From Tillus elongatus (lineage: Eukaryota > Arthropoda > Insecta > Coleoptera > Cleridae): a DNA stretch of 64,000 bases. The notes beneath the pieces were generated by a model that ran no database searches, was not told the DNA's origin, and saw only the letters and a list, made by a program, of their open reading frames with translations. The stretch is from contig OZ023262.1 in NCBI GenBank assembly GCA_964006375.1, positions 56,923,009-56,987,008 of the forward strand. The letters are read 5' to 3'. Both the position numbers and the translations under genes were made by a program. Below are positions 27,470 through 37,702 of the stretch, piece by piece; positions within the stretch are counted from its first letter, which is position 1, and each line of letters begins with the position of its first letter.

Positions 27470-29393
27470 AATCGAAGTAATAAGCAATGGATGGAAAGAA
27501 ATGACTGTATTGAAACGATATTCTTTGCTACTGCACCGACCATTACTGCCGAAAATGCTCCGCCACGCAGTAAGATGTGGACAACAGTGCTTCGTAGACA
27601 ATCTTTGTAGTAAGTAATAAACAATGGACGGAAAAAAATGACTGTATTGAAACGATATTCTTTGATACTGCACCGACCATTACTGCCGAAAATGCTTCGC
27701 CACGCAGTAAGATGTGGACAACAGTGCTTCGTAGACAATCTTTGTAGTAAGTAATAAGCAATTGACGGAAAGAAATGACTGTATTGAAACGATATTCTTT
27801 GCTACTGCACCGACCATTACTGCCGAAAATGCTCCGCCACGCAGTAAGATGTGGACAAAACTGCTTCGTAGACAATCTTTGTAGTAACTAATAAACAATG
27901 GACGGAAAAAATGACTGTATTGAAACGATATTCTTTGCTACTGCACCGACCATTACTGCCGAAAATGCTCCGCCACGCAGTAAGATGTGGACAACAGTGC
28001 TTCGTAGACAATCTTTGTAGTAAGTAATAAGCAATGGACGAAAAAAAAATGACTGTATTGAAACGATATTCTTTGCTACTGCACCGACCATTACTGCCGA
28101 AAATGCTCCGCCACGCAGTAAGATGTGGACAACAGTGCTTCGTAGACAATCTTTGTAGTAAGTAATAAGCAATGGACGAAAAAAAAATGACTGTATTGAA
28201 ACGATATTCTTTGCTACTGCACCGACCATTACTGCCGAAAATGCTCCGCCACGCAGTAAGATGTGGACAACAGTGCTTCGTAGACAATCTTTGTAGTAAG
28301 TAATAAGCAATGGACGGAAAGAAATGACTGTATTTAAACGATATTCTTTGCTACTGCACCGACCATTACTGCCGAAAATGCTCCGCCACGCAATAAGATG
28401 TGGACAACAGTGCTTCGTAGACAATCTTTGTAGTAAGTAATAAGCAATGGACGGAAAGAAATGACTGTATTGAAACGATATTCTTTGCTACTGCACCGAC
28501 CATTACTGCCGAAAATGCTCCGCCACGCAGTAAGATGTGGACAAAACTGCTTCGTAGACAATCTTTGTAGTAACTAATAAACAATGGACGAAAAAAATGA
28601 CTGTATTGAAACGATATTCTTTGCTACTGCACCGACCATTACTGCCGAAAATGCTCCGCCACGCAGTAAGATGTGGACAACAGTGCTTCGTAGACAATCT
28701 TTGTAGTAAGTAATAAGCAATGGACGAAAAAAAAATGACTGTATTGAAACGATATTCTTTGCTACTGCACCGACCATTACTGCCGAAAATGCTCCGCCAC
28801 GCAGTAAGATGTGGACAACAGTGCTTCGTAGACAATCTTTGTAGTAAGTAATAAGCAATGGACGAAAAAAAAATGACTGTATTGAAACGATATTCTTTGC
28901 TACTGCACCGACCATTACTGCCGAAAATGCTCCGCCACGCAGTAAGATGTGGACAACAGTGCTTCGTAGACAATCTTTGTAGTAAGTAATAAGCAATGGA
29001 CGGAAAGAAATGACTGTATTTAAACGATATTCTTTGCTACTGCACCGACCATTACTGCCGAAAATGCTCCGCCACGCAATAAGATGTGGACAACAGTGCT
29101 TCGTAGACAATCTTTGTAGTAAGTAATAAGCAATGGACGGAAAGAAATGACTGTATTGAAACGATATTCTTTGCTACTGCACCGACCATTACTGCTGAAA
29201 ATGCTCCGCAACGCAGTAAGATGTGGACAACAGTGCTTTGTAGACAATCTTTGTAGTAAGTAATAAACAATGGACGGAAAAAAATGACTGTATTGAAACG
29301 ATATTCTTTGCTACTGCACCGACCATTACTGCCGAAAATGCTCCGCCGCGCAGTAAGATGTGGACAACAGTGTTTCGTAGAAAATCTTTGGTA
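27470..29393. repeat. 137-bp satellite array with five-monomer higher-order repeat
   Basis: About 14 head-to-tail copies of a 136-138 bp monomer containing GAAACGATATTCTTTGCTAC, CACCGACCATTACTGCCG and CGTAGACAATCTTTGTAG. Positions of CGTAGACA step by 136-138 bp from 27593 to 29376 (one unit has TTGTAGACA, another CGTAGAAA). Monomer variants repeat every 686 bp: ACAAAACTGC at 27855 and 28541, GTATTTAAACG near 28330 and 29016, CGCAATAAG near 28389 and 29075. Units 3-7 and 8-12 are therefore a duplicated pentamer. Length variation comes from an A-run of 5-9 bases. All minus-strand frames stay open over several monomers, but this follows from the repeat and is not evidence of a protein. Confidence 0.95.
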
Positions 29394-29929
29394 CGATTCA
29401 ACAAAGTTGGTCTTCCAGGAAATAATTTTATTTACTTCCTCGCAGCCAATTTGTTAATCTTGTAACTTGCTTGAAGTTTTATCCCTCCTTTTTGGTGAAA
29501 GCAAATGACATTTTAGGTTGGTGAGTGCATATTTTATAAGGAGTTCCAGATCATTTTTACTATGGAATACAAAGGACTATTGTTGAAATGTGCAAAATCG
29601 AACATGAGTAATAATACTTAAGTGTTTCGAAGCTAATGTGAATAGTAATAAATGCCATCGAACACAGAAATTTTGATGAGATGAAGAAAAGAGAAAGAGA
29701 GCAAAAAGGCGTCATATTACGCAATAAAAACTGTGAGCCGAAGATCTACTTCTATTTCTTTATTTGCCAAGGGGGCATAACGGAGTTTGAGTATTGTAAC
29801 TATTGCTTATCTTATTGAACAATTAGCTCTAATGAATTTTATAAGTTATTTGTAGTAAAAACAATATTCTCGCCTTTCCATCAATATAGATACTTAAATG
29901 TGCTACTTACGTTAAAAAGAAATTATTTT
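29394..29929. other. no recognised feature
   Basis: AT-rich sequence after the satellite. No ORF or repeat landmark supported. Confidence 0.45.
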
Positions 29930-29970
29930 GAATTTGACAGCTCACAGGGTAACCACTGCCATGACACGCG
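29930..29970 (+). pseudogene. LINE ORF2 C-terminal fragment, left of LTR element
   Basis: Short stretch encoding FDSSQGNHCHDTR, which fits the HxHxTR-type motif near the C-terminus of many insect LINE ORF2 proteins. It continues across the LTR element into 37228-37403. Alone it would be too short to call. The call rests on the continuation. Confidence 0.4.
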
Positions 29971-30390
29971 ACTTAACTTCACGGTTAAGACGTTTGAATT
30001 TTTAAAACAATTTATTTAATACTTTGAACAATCAATACTTAATTACTTAGTTACAAAAAATGAATAATATATAATACTAAAAATAATACGATCAACCTAC
30101 ATGTGATCTATAGTCTCAGCACTCGGTGTGCGAAGGACTAACTCGGAACAAGAATGAACGGTTCTCCCACTGTGATTAGCCTCTTTATAGTCTTTCCTCC
30201 AGGCGTGGCACTATTGTCTCTGGATCACAAGGAATCTGCTGATGTTGATTCTCACAGTGATATTCCGTTCTACTTGCACTTTGGAACTGCAAGTTCTTGG
30301 CTCCGTTCAGACGGCGGCTGACTCAGCGGTTCTTACCGTGGGAAGGCGACAATGTTTTATAATGGGCCATTGTTTGGGCTCCATTTATCT
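29971..30390 (-). repeat. 3' LTR
   Basis: 420 bp, in element orientation starting AGATAAATGGAGCCC and ending GTGAAGTTAAGT. Virtually identical to 36808-37227. Confidence 0.93.
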
Positions 30391-30402
30391 CCTCCTCTTT
30401 TT
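30391..30402 (-). promoter_or_regulatory. polypurine tract
   Basis: In element orientation AAAAAGAGGAGG directly before the 3' LTR, the expected primer site for plus-strand DNA synthesis. Confidence 0.85.
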
Positions 30403-30412
30403 GAAGACGAAG

Positions 30413-32074
30413 CTATGGTTCGTTCCGGATTTTCAACGGAAATCCGGACTCGGTGGTTCCTGTTTTTGTTCCTTTATCTTCCTTGCGGGTTCTTCGTTTC
30501 TTCAACCCCATTCGGACGGCTATCGTTGTGATGGTTATTAAGACAGCTATGTACAGTAATATTGTCCATATACTCAGGTGATGGATTGGTATTGTTATAG
30601 GTCCTGGTATATTTTGTTTAATTTTTTGAAGTTGGTGTTGGATTTGATTGATGTTGTGTAGCTGTACGTTTTCTAATGATATTTCGGGTACTGGTCCTGG
30701 ATTTGGTTGATCTTCTTGAATGGGGGGTTCTAGTGTAGGCAGGTTGAATAGTTGTTGTGTTTCTGCTGTTGCTGGGCCGGTCTTGTAATTTTTGTTGCCT
30801 ATAGTTAATTGGCAATTTGGTTGCAGGTTGATTAATTTTGTACCCTTGATGATGTTGGTCCACTCCTGTTCTTTGCAAGTTATTCTGGAGTTAGTTTCTT
30901 CGGGTGCTATAACTATATACTGACTGGTTCCATATCTCGAAACTGTAGTTCTATTAATTTTGATTACTTCTTGATTACAATTGTTAATAGGTTTTTGAAA
31001 TTTTATTAGCTTTATTTCACATGGGTTTTGATCATTCATGGTTGTTGGATTGTCGTCTTTGCAAAAATATATTTGGTTCTTTAAATTTTGACATTCTTCA
31101 TTACGATAGGCATATTGTTTACTGCTTAGGATAAGGTATTTGGTTCTAGGAAGTATCATGGTAAAAAGGTGTGTCTTTATAGGGACAGGTAATGTATATA
31201 ATTGATAATAATCATATTTTGATTCATTTACCAGAGGTATTTCTATTTGAAATATAATTTTGAAATTGTTTTGGACGGCTTTTATTTTAAAGACTTTTTC
31301 GTATAGATTTAGATCAGTGGTTGTTATTATTTTAGCATTAGTTGCATAATTTTGGATTTTATTGATTTCTTTTATTATAAATGTTGGTTTTAGTATGGAT
31401 GTGTGAAAGATTCCTAATTTTGCAAAAGTGATGGCATTTTCTGTTGTTAGTGCTATTTCTTGAATATTGTTTAATAATTGTCCTAGCTGCATGAGTAACT
31501 CTAGGATCTTGATGCGATGATAGTGAGTTAATTGTTCACTTCGCAGGCTTTCTACTGTATTACCTAATTCATTTATCCTATTTATTATCGTGCCTTGGTT
31601 ATGACTCAATCCTACTATCGTGTTATTAAACTCGACTATTGCCTCGAGCATTATTGAATTTTGAGACCTAAAAAGTTCATGAATTTTATTTTGATCTGTC
31701 GTTAAGATTTCTAATGCTTGTTGAATGCGTTCCCCATCTTGTGAATCGAGATTCCCCGTGATTGACTTAAATATAGAACCTAGTCCGTTTATTAGGCCAC
31801 GTTTTCGTCTATTAATAATATTGTTATTCGGAAAAATCCTATAAAATATATCGTCTACATAATCTATGGTGAAATTCAATGTCAATATGAAATTATGATA
31901 TTCAGAATGGTAATCTTTTGTCATGAAGGTAACTGTATTTGCGTAGTGTCTTTTTATTTGGTTGTAGTCTCTATGTAATTGTGTCAAGTCATGTATGTGT
32001 ATCAGATTCCAGTTGCTAGTCTCAGTGTATGCTGTGCCTAATTTCTTTGGTAACATGCCTGGGTTGTCTGTCAA
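30413..32074 (-). CDS. env: envelope fusion protein (env), open reading frame intact
   Basis: A 553-codon frame for an errantivirus envelope of the baculovirus F-protein type, a type I membrane glycoprotein involved in membrane fusion. A furin-type site RRKR lies at residues 89-92, followed by the hydrophobic GLINGLGSIFKSITG that marks the fusion peptide region. A long ectodomain with potential N-glycosylation sites and conserved-looking cysteines follows. A membrane segment lies at roughly 501-522 (IWTILLYIAVLITITTIAV), with a basic cytoplasmic tail. The listed first codon is TTG; the frame is open upstream to a probable splice acceptor (GTATTGCAG|G) whose exon begins at 32111, so env is probably made from a spliced RNA with its N-terminus encoded elsewhere. 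The stop is 10 bases from the polypurine tract. No internal stop. It follows pol closely. Confidence 0.9.
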   Translation of the reverse strand: MTDNPGMLPKKLGTAYTETSNWNLIHIHDLTQLHRDYNQIKRHYANTVTFMTKDYHSEYHNFILTLNFTIDYVDDIFYRIFPNNNIINRRKRGLINGLGSIFKSITGNLDSQDGERIQQALEILTTDQNKIHELFRSQNSIMLEAIVEFNNTIVGLSHNQGTIINRINELGNTVESLRSEQLTHYHRIKILELLMQLGQLLNNIQEIALTTENAITFAKLGIFHTSILKPTFIIKEINKIQNYATNAKIITTTDLNLYEKVFKIKAVQNNFKIIFQIEIPLVNESKYDYYQLYTLPVPIKTHLFTMILPRTKYLILSSKQYAYRNEECQNLKNQIYFCKDDNPTTMNDQNPCEIKLIKFQKPINNCNQEVIKINRTTVSRYGTSQYIVIAPEETNSRITCKEQEWTNIIKGTKLINLQPNCQLTIGNKNYKTGPATAETQQLFNLPTLEPPIQEDQPNPGPVPEISLENVQLHNINQIQHQLQKIKQNIPGPITIPIHHLSIWTILLYIAVLITITTIAVRMGLKKRRTRKEDKGTKTGTTESGFPLKIRNEP

Positions 32075-32091
32075 GTCTTGTATTTGGGCTG

Positions 32092-33902
32092 TTATTCCCG
32101 TGGCAAGGAACCTGCAATACGTAAATTTCTTAAATGTGCTATCGTCTGTTCGTCATTTTTATGATTTATTAAAATAGCTTTGTTATGTTCTAACAGGGAT
32201 ATTATTGAGTACGGTCCTGAAAATGGGTTTTTATGTTTTTTATGAAAGCCTGGTGGTATCTTTTTATAGACAATATCACCTTCCTTGAACGGTTGGTTCG
32301 TGTTTTTATTTGCCCGTTGTAACGTTTTTATTTTTGAATTCTCTATCCTGCTTCTGACTATCTCATAAATAATTTGCATTAAATCTTTATGTTGTACGTT
32401 GTATTCCTGTGTAATTATGACTTCCGGGTCATAGTTAAACATTTCGGGAATGTAGCCAAATATTAAATCAAAAGGTGGTTTTAGTGTCTGTGAGTGTATT
32501 GTCGAGTTGTAAGCGAATATACAATATGGTATTAAGTCTATGGGTTTCATATTTTTAAATTTCATTTTGAATAATCGATAATGTTCAATAATCGTGCTGT
32601 GAAATCTTTCGATAGGTCCATTGGATGTTGGGTTTTGCGGTGTTGTTATATGTAACTCTATCTGATATGTTTCTAATAGTTCTTTAATGACCTGGTTTGA
32701 AAACTCAGTACCTGGGTCTGCGATTATTATCTTACACGCCCCATACTGTGAAAAGTATTTGATCAAGTTTTTTGCAATTTCCGTAGCACTTTTACTTTTT
32801 ATTGAAAATGCTTGGCCAAATTTACTAAATGGATCTATAATTGTTAGGAAGATAGCTTGTTCAATTTGGAATGTGTCAATGTGTAATATCTCTAATGGTT
32901 TAGATGCTGTGGGGGTGTGCTCCAAGGCTATTTGTACCGGGTTCCTATTGTATTTGCACGTTTTGCATAATTCGCAATTTCGTACATGTTCCTCTATATG
33001 CTTCTTTAAGTTGGGATAGTAGTATATTTTCTTCATTCTTAGGTAAGTCTCATCAGCCCCGCGATGGTTACTCTTCCCCTCGTGATATTTAGTTATAGTC
33101 TCGGTTAATTCGTCCTCGTTAATTTCATTCCTAATTTCCAGACATCTATAAAATTTGGGTGATTCTACGTTATTAAAGTTTTTATTGATTGCCGAACTTA
33201 CTAGTTCGTAATCTTGTTCATTTACAAAAATGCAATAATATTTCCTTTGTGGTAAACAGTATTCTTTTATAAATTTCTCTATCTGATCCGGTTTATTTAA
33301 ATTGAAGTTTGCATAGATGAAATTTCTTTTATCTCTTCTGACTGAGAATATGTCCGGTTTATCCGTATTTTTAAAAACTATCTGATTGGTTTTGCTGTTA
33401 ACGATTTCTTCCTCGAGTATTGGTATGCCTGGTGCCGAATACGAGTCCGCATTCGAGTTTGCTGTGTCGTCATCGTCAATTTCTATGATTTCTTCCTCTT
33501 CGTCGATATTATTCGCCATTGACTGATTATCTATGTCTAGTGGGTTTATTTCTACTCTGGACAGTGCATCTGCTGCGCAGTTTAGTTTTCCTTTTTTGTA
33601 TTCAATTTTAAATTCATATTCTTCTAATTTTAATCTCCAACGGAGCAATTTTGAATTTGGTTGTTTCAACGAAAATAACCATTTTAAAGGTTTATGGTCC
33701 GTGTATATAGTGAATTTCCTTCCGTATAAGTATGGTCTAAAATAGTTAGTTGCCCACACGATGGCTAATAATTCTTTTTCGATTGTGCTGTACCTGGATT
33801 CGGTGTCGTTTAATGTCCGGCTGGCGTAAGCTATCGGGTGATCCGCATTGGGTTCGCCTTGGCTTAATATTCCGGCTATTGCTACGTTTGAAGCGTCTGT
33901 TG
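32092..33902 (-). pseudogene. pol: pol fragment: RNase H and integrase
   Basis: Open from about 33902 to the stop at 32092, but separated from the reverse transcriptase by a 1-base frameshift near 33912. The first part encodes RNase H (TTDASNVAIAGILSQG, then YSTIEKELLAIVWATNYFRP and YTDHKPLKWLF). The integrase follows. Its zinc-binding motif has H226, H232, C262 and C265, counting from 33759. Its catalytic core has D295 in LHIDTF, D348 in IIADPGTEF and E384 in NGPIERFH, with the expected 35 residues between the last two. The RNase H-integrase frame itself is uninterrupted, so it decays less than the upstream pol. It would insert the DNA copy into the genome if made. Confidence 0.88.
32111..32120 (-). 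promoter_or_regulatory. probable splice acceptor for env RNA
   Basis: In element orientation GTATTGCAG|G, with the exon starting at 32111 and in frame with env. Spliced env RNA is established for gypsy-type errantiviruses; use of this site here is inference. Confidence 0.5.
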
Positions 33903-34787
33903 TTATATAAAGTCTTTAGAAAAATCCGGTGATATAAGTACAGGTGAATTCATTAATATGTCTTTACATGAGTTAAAGGCAGCAATGTATTCTTCGTCGT
34001 TCACGTTTATCTTCGAGTTTTTCCTTAAACATTTTGTTAGTGGTTTCGTAACGTGTGCGAAGTTTTCTATGAATTTACGATAGTATCCAACTAATCCTAG
34101 GAATGATTTTATTTCCTTTGGGGTTTTAGGTATCGGGAATTTCCTTATTGCGTCCAGTTTCTTTGGATTCGGACGGATCCCGTCTGGGTTGACCACGTGT
34201 CCTAAAAACTCGGCTTCCTTCCTTAGGAAATCGCTTTTGTCTAGCTGGATTTTTAAGTTGCTTCGCCTGAAGCGCTCGAATACTAGTTTTAGTTTCTCAA
34301 GGTGTTCCTGTAAAGATGTGGAGTAAACTATGACGTCATCCATATATACAAGGCATGTTTGTCCAATTAGGCCTTCTAATACGTTCTGATTGCTTTGGGG
34401 ATATCCATACATTAACTTGATCTTTGAAAAGTATTGGGCTCTCCCAATCTTGTCCAATATTTTATCTATTTCGGGAATTGGTTGTTTATTCAATTTAGCA
34501 TAGACAGGTATTTTATCGGTTGTCCTTCTATGTTTTATTGCATTTGTGTGCGTCAATGGTTCGTTTTTATTTAAAAATATGTCCTGATATTCTGATAATA
34601 AACTAAATAACAATTGTTCTTCCTCGTCATTTAATTCTCCTGTATCTATTTGTTCAATTAAGACATTCTCATTATTAATCCGTTTTTGATTACGCCCCGT
34701 ATCGTAAGTGTTTAAATTATTAATATGAGTTGTACTCGAATTATTATTTTGTATAACTACTGGTGCAAGCGAACTACTCCTGCTGCT
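33903..34787 (-). pseudogene. pol: pol fragment: reverse transcriptase with internal deletions
   Basis: In frame with the protease but cut from it by a TAA at 34788-34790. Recognisable parts are LLFSLLSEYQDIFL, KHRRTTDKIPVYAK, PEIDKILDKIGRAQYFSKI, the catalytic box VYMDDVIVYS (residues 90-93 counting from 34613), NPKKLDAIRKFPIPKTPKEI and SFLGLVGYYRKFI. The fingers region between the VYAK motif and PEIDKI is missing. So is the part between YFSKI and the YMDD box, and the position of the first catalytic Asp holds a non-acidic sequence. These deletions plus the C-terminal frameshift make it inactive. Confidence 0.88.
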
Positions 34788-35390
34788 TTATCTGGTTTCC
34801 GATGCATATTGTTTATTTAATCTGCTGAATGGCCTATCTCTTACATTATAAGCTTGGTTATTATTTAGTACGTGATTAATTGTCTCAAGTTCTTCATTAC
34901 GTATGAAATACTGCTGGGTTATTATATTGTTTAAATGTAACCGAGTCTCGGGTAGCTTTAAACCATCTGCGTTGGTTTCTGTTTGTCCCGATCGACTTAC
35001 GCTAAGATCTGTGAATTTTATTGGTATAATATTCTTGCCTATATACAGTTTGTGCTCCTTAAAATCTATTTTAGCTTCGTTTCGTTTCAAAAATTCCATC
35101 CCAATCAATCCCGAAAAAAATGTGTTAAAGCTAAACAGGGAAAACTCTTGTACTTCCTCTGAAATCGATTTAAGTTTAATACGTGCACGTGTACAGTGCT
35201 TCGAAATGCCATGCACGGTGCGTATGGTAAAATCATGCTTAAATATGTTTTTAGGGAACTTATCATATGCTACAGCAGGATTTAAAACATTTTTTGAAGA
35301 TCCTGAGTCTAACAAAAATTTACCTGATATTTCATTTAATTCTATATACGGTAACTTACATAATGTATTCATATTATTTATATCTATCAC
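34788..35390 (-). pseudogene. pol: pol fragment: aspartic protease
   Basis: Begins as gag ends, in the frame reached by a -1 shift from gag, which fits -1 ribosomal frameshifting as usual for this group. The protease active site is FLLDSGSS (D28 of this stretch), followed by the flap and the LIGMEFL region. A TAA at 34788-34790 stops the frame before the reverse transcriptase; codons continue in frame beyond it. Confidence 0.85.
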
Positions 35391-36591
35391 GGTTCTCTCG
35401 TTGAGGGCCCTGCCGTGGGAAAATTTCGCTGTTGGATATCGTATTCCTCGGCTGGCGAATTTTCGTAATTTAATTCTTCGTTTACATAATTGACATCGTA
35501 ATTTGTTTCATTTATTTCGTTTTCATTAAATTCTATATTGTTTACGTGAGCTGCTCTCCTTGGTAATGACAGTCTAGTGTTAGAACTATCTACTTCCATT
35601 GGTTCGTGATAATTTCTGTTAGCATTATGATTTACATTGGGTCGACCCGGTTGATTATTGAAGTTGGGTCTCCTAAATTGACTCGAAAAATTTTGCCTTG
35701 GTACAAAGTGTTGATTTTGTCTAGGCTGGGAATTTGTGTGATTGTTTTGATTATTATGTTGTTGAAAGGGTCTAAAGTTATTTTGGAAAGGTCTCTGAAA
35801 TTGTACATTCTGAAAAGGTGGGTTATTTTGTCTCTGAAAGAACGTACGGTTTTGTCCTTCTAATTTATTACTATTACTGAAATTCTTATTTATTGTTTTA
35901 TCTCTATAATCGAAATTTTCCTCTGCGAATACGAATTTCAAAGCTTGTTCTATGCTCGTGGGTCCTTGACTACGCAAGACGAGACCCAACGGATTGCGTA
36001 TTCCTCCTAAGAACGCTTTTAATGTTTGATTCTGGTATATATCTTTCTTAATTAAGCGCACGCCTTCATTTGGCTCGTTGGCTATTAAACTCGAGATGAG
36101 CAATTGCTCTATATGACGGCATCTGTTCGCGAACGACAGTGCGTCTTCAGCATTACGCTGTTTCAAGGTTAACATCTCCGCTAATAAACTATGACTATCT
36201 CTTTGGTCACTGAAATTCTAAACAATGGCCTCTCTCAGGTCTGCCCACGTATTAATTATCTTTGTATTTACTATAAGCCTGTTCCCGTTAGTTTAGTTTG
36301 AACATAATTTAACAAGAAGTGATTCATATACAGATTCTCATTTGGCACGTAGAACTGGTTCATGACCAAGTCACATGCTTTTAAAAAGTTGCCTACGTTG
36401 GCTGGTTGCCCGTCGAACTCGGGAATAGCTTTTAAGAAAAATTCTTTGAATTGGTCTGTCATATTGCTACTGTTACTACTCTTATTAATATTAGAATGAT
36501 TTACTGTTATGTTATTGTCGCTAATGCTGATTGATCTAAATCTATATTCTATGTTACATAAACTTTGTGATTCTTCCTCTGAATCAGACAT
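35387..36591 (-). pseudogene. gag: gag, frameshifted
   Basis: Structural protein of the element. 36271-36591 starts MSDSEEESQSLCNIEYRF and includes EFFLKAIPEFDGQPANVGNF, typical for errantivirus gag. A frameshift near 36272 and a TAG near 36220 break the frame. It resumes to 35387 with CRHIEQLLISSLIANEP and LKAFLGGIRNPLGLVLRSQG, then an Asn/Gln-rich C-terminus. No CCHC zinc knuckle is visible, as in other errantiviruses. The gag stop overlaps the start of the protease frame by a few bases. Confidence 0.87.
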
Positions 36592-36792
36592 ATAACGTTA
36601 CAATACAACACATATAAAAAATTGGAAGTGTAAAATGGGATAGCAGTAAACTTACCATAATACGATGGTTGCTGTTTCCATTTGACTCTGCTTGGCCACT
36701 ACTTCTGCTTTAACTTGGCTCTGCTTGGCTCGAATTGGTTATTAGGCGTCGATACGCTTAAAAATCGATACGCTTTCGGTTTTCTAACCAAT

Positions 36793-36808
36793 ACTAACGA
36801 CTGCGCCA
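36793..36808 (-). promoter_or_regulatory. primer-binding site, tRNA-Ser type
   Basis: In element orientation TGGCGCAGTCGTTAG, beginning with the last T of the 5' LTR. The first 11 bases fit the CCA-bearing 3' end of insect tRNA-Ser, the primer used by several errantiviruses. Confidence 0.75.
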
Positions 36809-37227
36809 CTTAACTTCACGGTTAAGACGTTTGAATTTTTAAAACAATTTATTTAATACTTTGAACAATCAATACTTAATTACTTAGTTACAAAAAATGA
36901 ATAATATATAATACTAAAAATAATACGATCAACCTACATGTGATCTATAGTCTCAGCACTCGGTGTGCGAAGGACTAACTCGGAACAAGAATGAACGGTT
37001 CTCCCACTGTGATTAGCCTCTTTATAGTCTTTCCTCCAGGCGTGGCACTATTGTCTCTGGATCACAAGGAATCTGCTGATGTTGATTCTCACAGTGATAT
37101 TCCGTTCTACTTGCACTTTGGAACTGCAAGTTCTTGGCTCCGTTCAGACGGCGGCTGACTCAGCGGTTCTTACCGTGGGAAGGCGACAATGTATTATAAT
37201 GGGCCATTGTTTGGGCTCCATTTATCT
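36808..37227 (-). repeat. 5' LTR
   Basis: 420 bp, same ends as the 3' LTR. In element orientation it carries promoter and polyadenylation functions. The A-rich stretch near 36850-36920 contains several AATAAA-like motifs. Confidence 0.93.
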
Positions 37228-37403
37228 CGCGAAACAGATTGCATCTGCACTAAACTTAGTTTAATACAAAATAATGTAAAATATCAATTAATAGAGATCT
37301 ACAACAAATTGCCAGACAACATTAAATAGTTATCGCAAAGAAAGTTTGAAAGCACACTTAGGCAAATGCTGGTACAGACAGCTTACTATACAAAAAATAT
37401 GTT
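37228..37403 (+). pseudogene. LINE ORF2 C-terminal fragment, right of LTR element
   Basis: Encodes LIEIYNKLPDNIK, a stop, then LSQRKFESTLRQMLVQTAYY and TKNMFE before a stop at about 37407. The NKLPDNIK ... FKxxLRxxLxxxxYY pattern is typical of the very C-terminus of insect LINE reverse transcriptases. With 29930-29970 it makes one fragment interrupted by the LTR element. The untranslated tail probably continues to the (TA)n tract at 37625. Confidence 0.55.
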
Positions 37404-37618
37404 TGAATGATCAAAATTTAAAAAAGCTGTGAATATATTTTGTAATATATAGGTATATGTACTGATGCGTATTTTATGAATTTGGAATTGCATTAGACTA
37501 AACTTATTTGTGATATACTGCTGTGTAATTTTTAAAATGGTTTTAAAATGTAAATGTTCTAGTTTGTAATTTTGTGTTATACTCTCCTGGGGCGATTTGT
37601 ATAAAAGTTGTGTATCTA

Positions 37619-37624
<6 letters not shown>

Positions 37625-37694
<70 letters not shown>
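37625..37694. repeat. (TA)n microsatellite
   Basis: 70 bp of TA repeat, with block B (CACACCGATAACTC) directly on its right and no block A on its left. Confidence 0.94.
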
Positions 37695-37700
<6 letters not shown>

Positions 37701-37702
37701 TA

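Larger units (their letters stand above)
29971..37227 (-). mobile_element. errantivirus-type LTR retroelement (gypsy group) with env, defective
   Basis: A 7257-bp element, minus strand, with 420-bp LTRs at 29971-30390 and 36808-37227. CGCG flanks it on both sides as a 4-bp target duplication (29967-29970 and 37228-37231). Gene order is gag, pol (protease, reverse transcriptase, RNase H, integrase), env, as in insect errantiviruses. The primer-binding site fits tRNA-Ser, and the polypurine tract lies just before the 3' LTR. One mismatch between the LTRs was seen (T at 30356 versus A at 37193, approximate), so insertion is recent. Gag and pol carry frameshifts, stops and deletions; env is open. 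This copy could not have moved by itself. Confidence 0.93.

Noticed and set aside
27470..29393. Regularly spaced repeats considered as a CRISPR array
   Set aside because: The 137-bp units are contiguous without unique spacers, in an insect-type genome.
27389..29404. ORFs up to 178 codons on the minus strand repeating STKHCCPHLTAWRSIFGSNG-like peptides
   Set aside because: All minus-strand frames of the 137-bp satellite happen to be open; the period is not a multiple of three, so the peptide changes frame at every unit.
32687..35863. Plus-strand ORFs of 60-196 codons opposite pol and gag
   Set aside because: They are antisense shadows of the retroelement genes.
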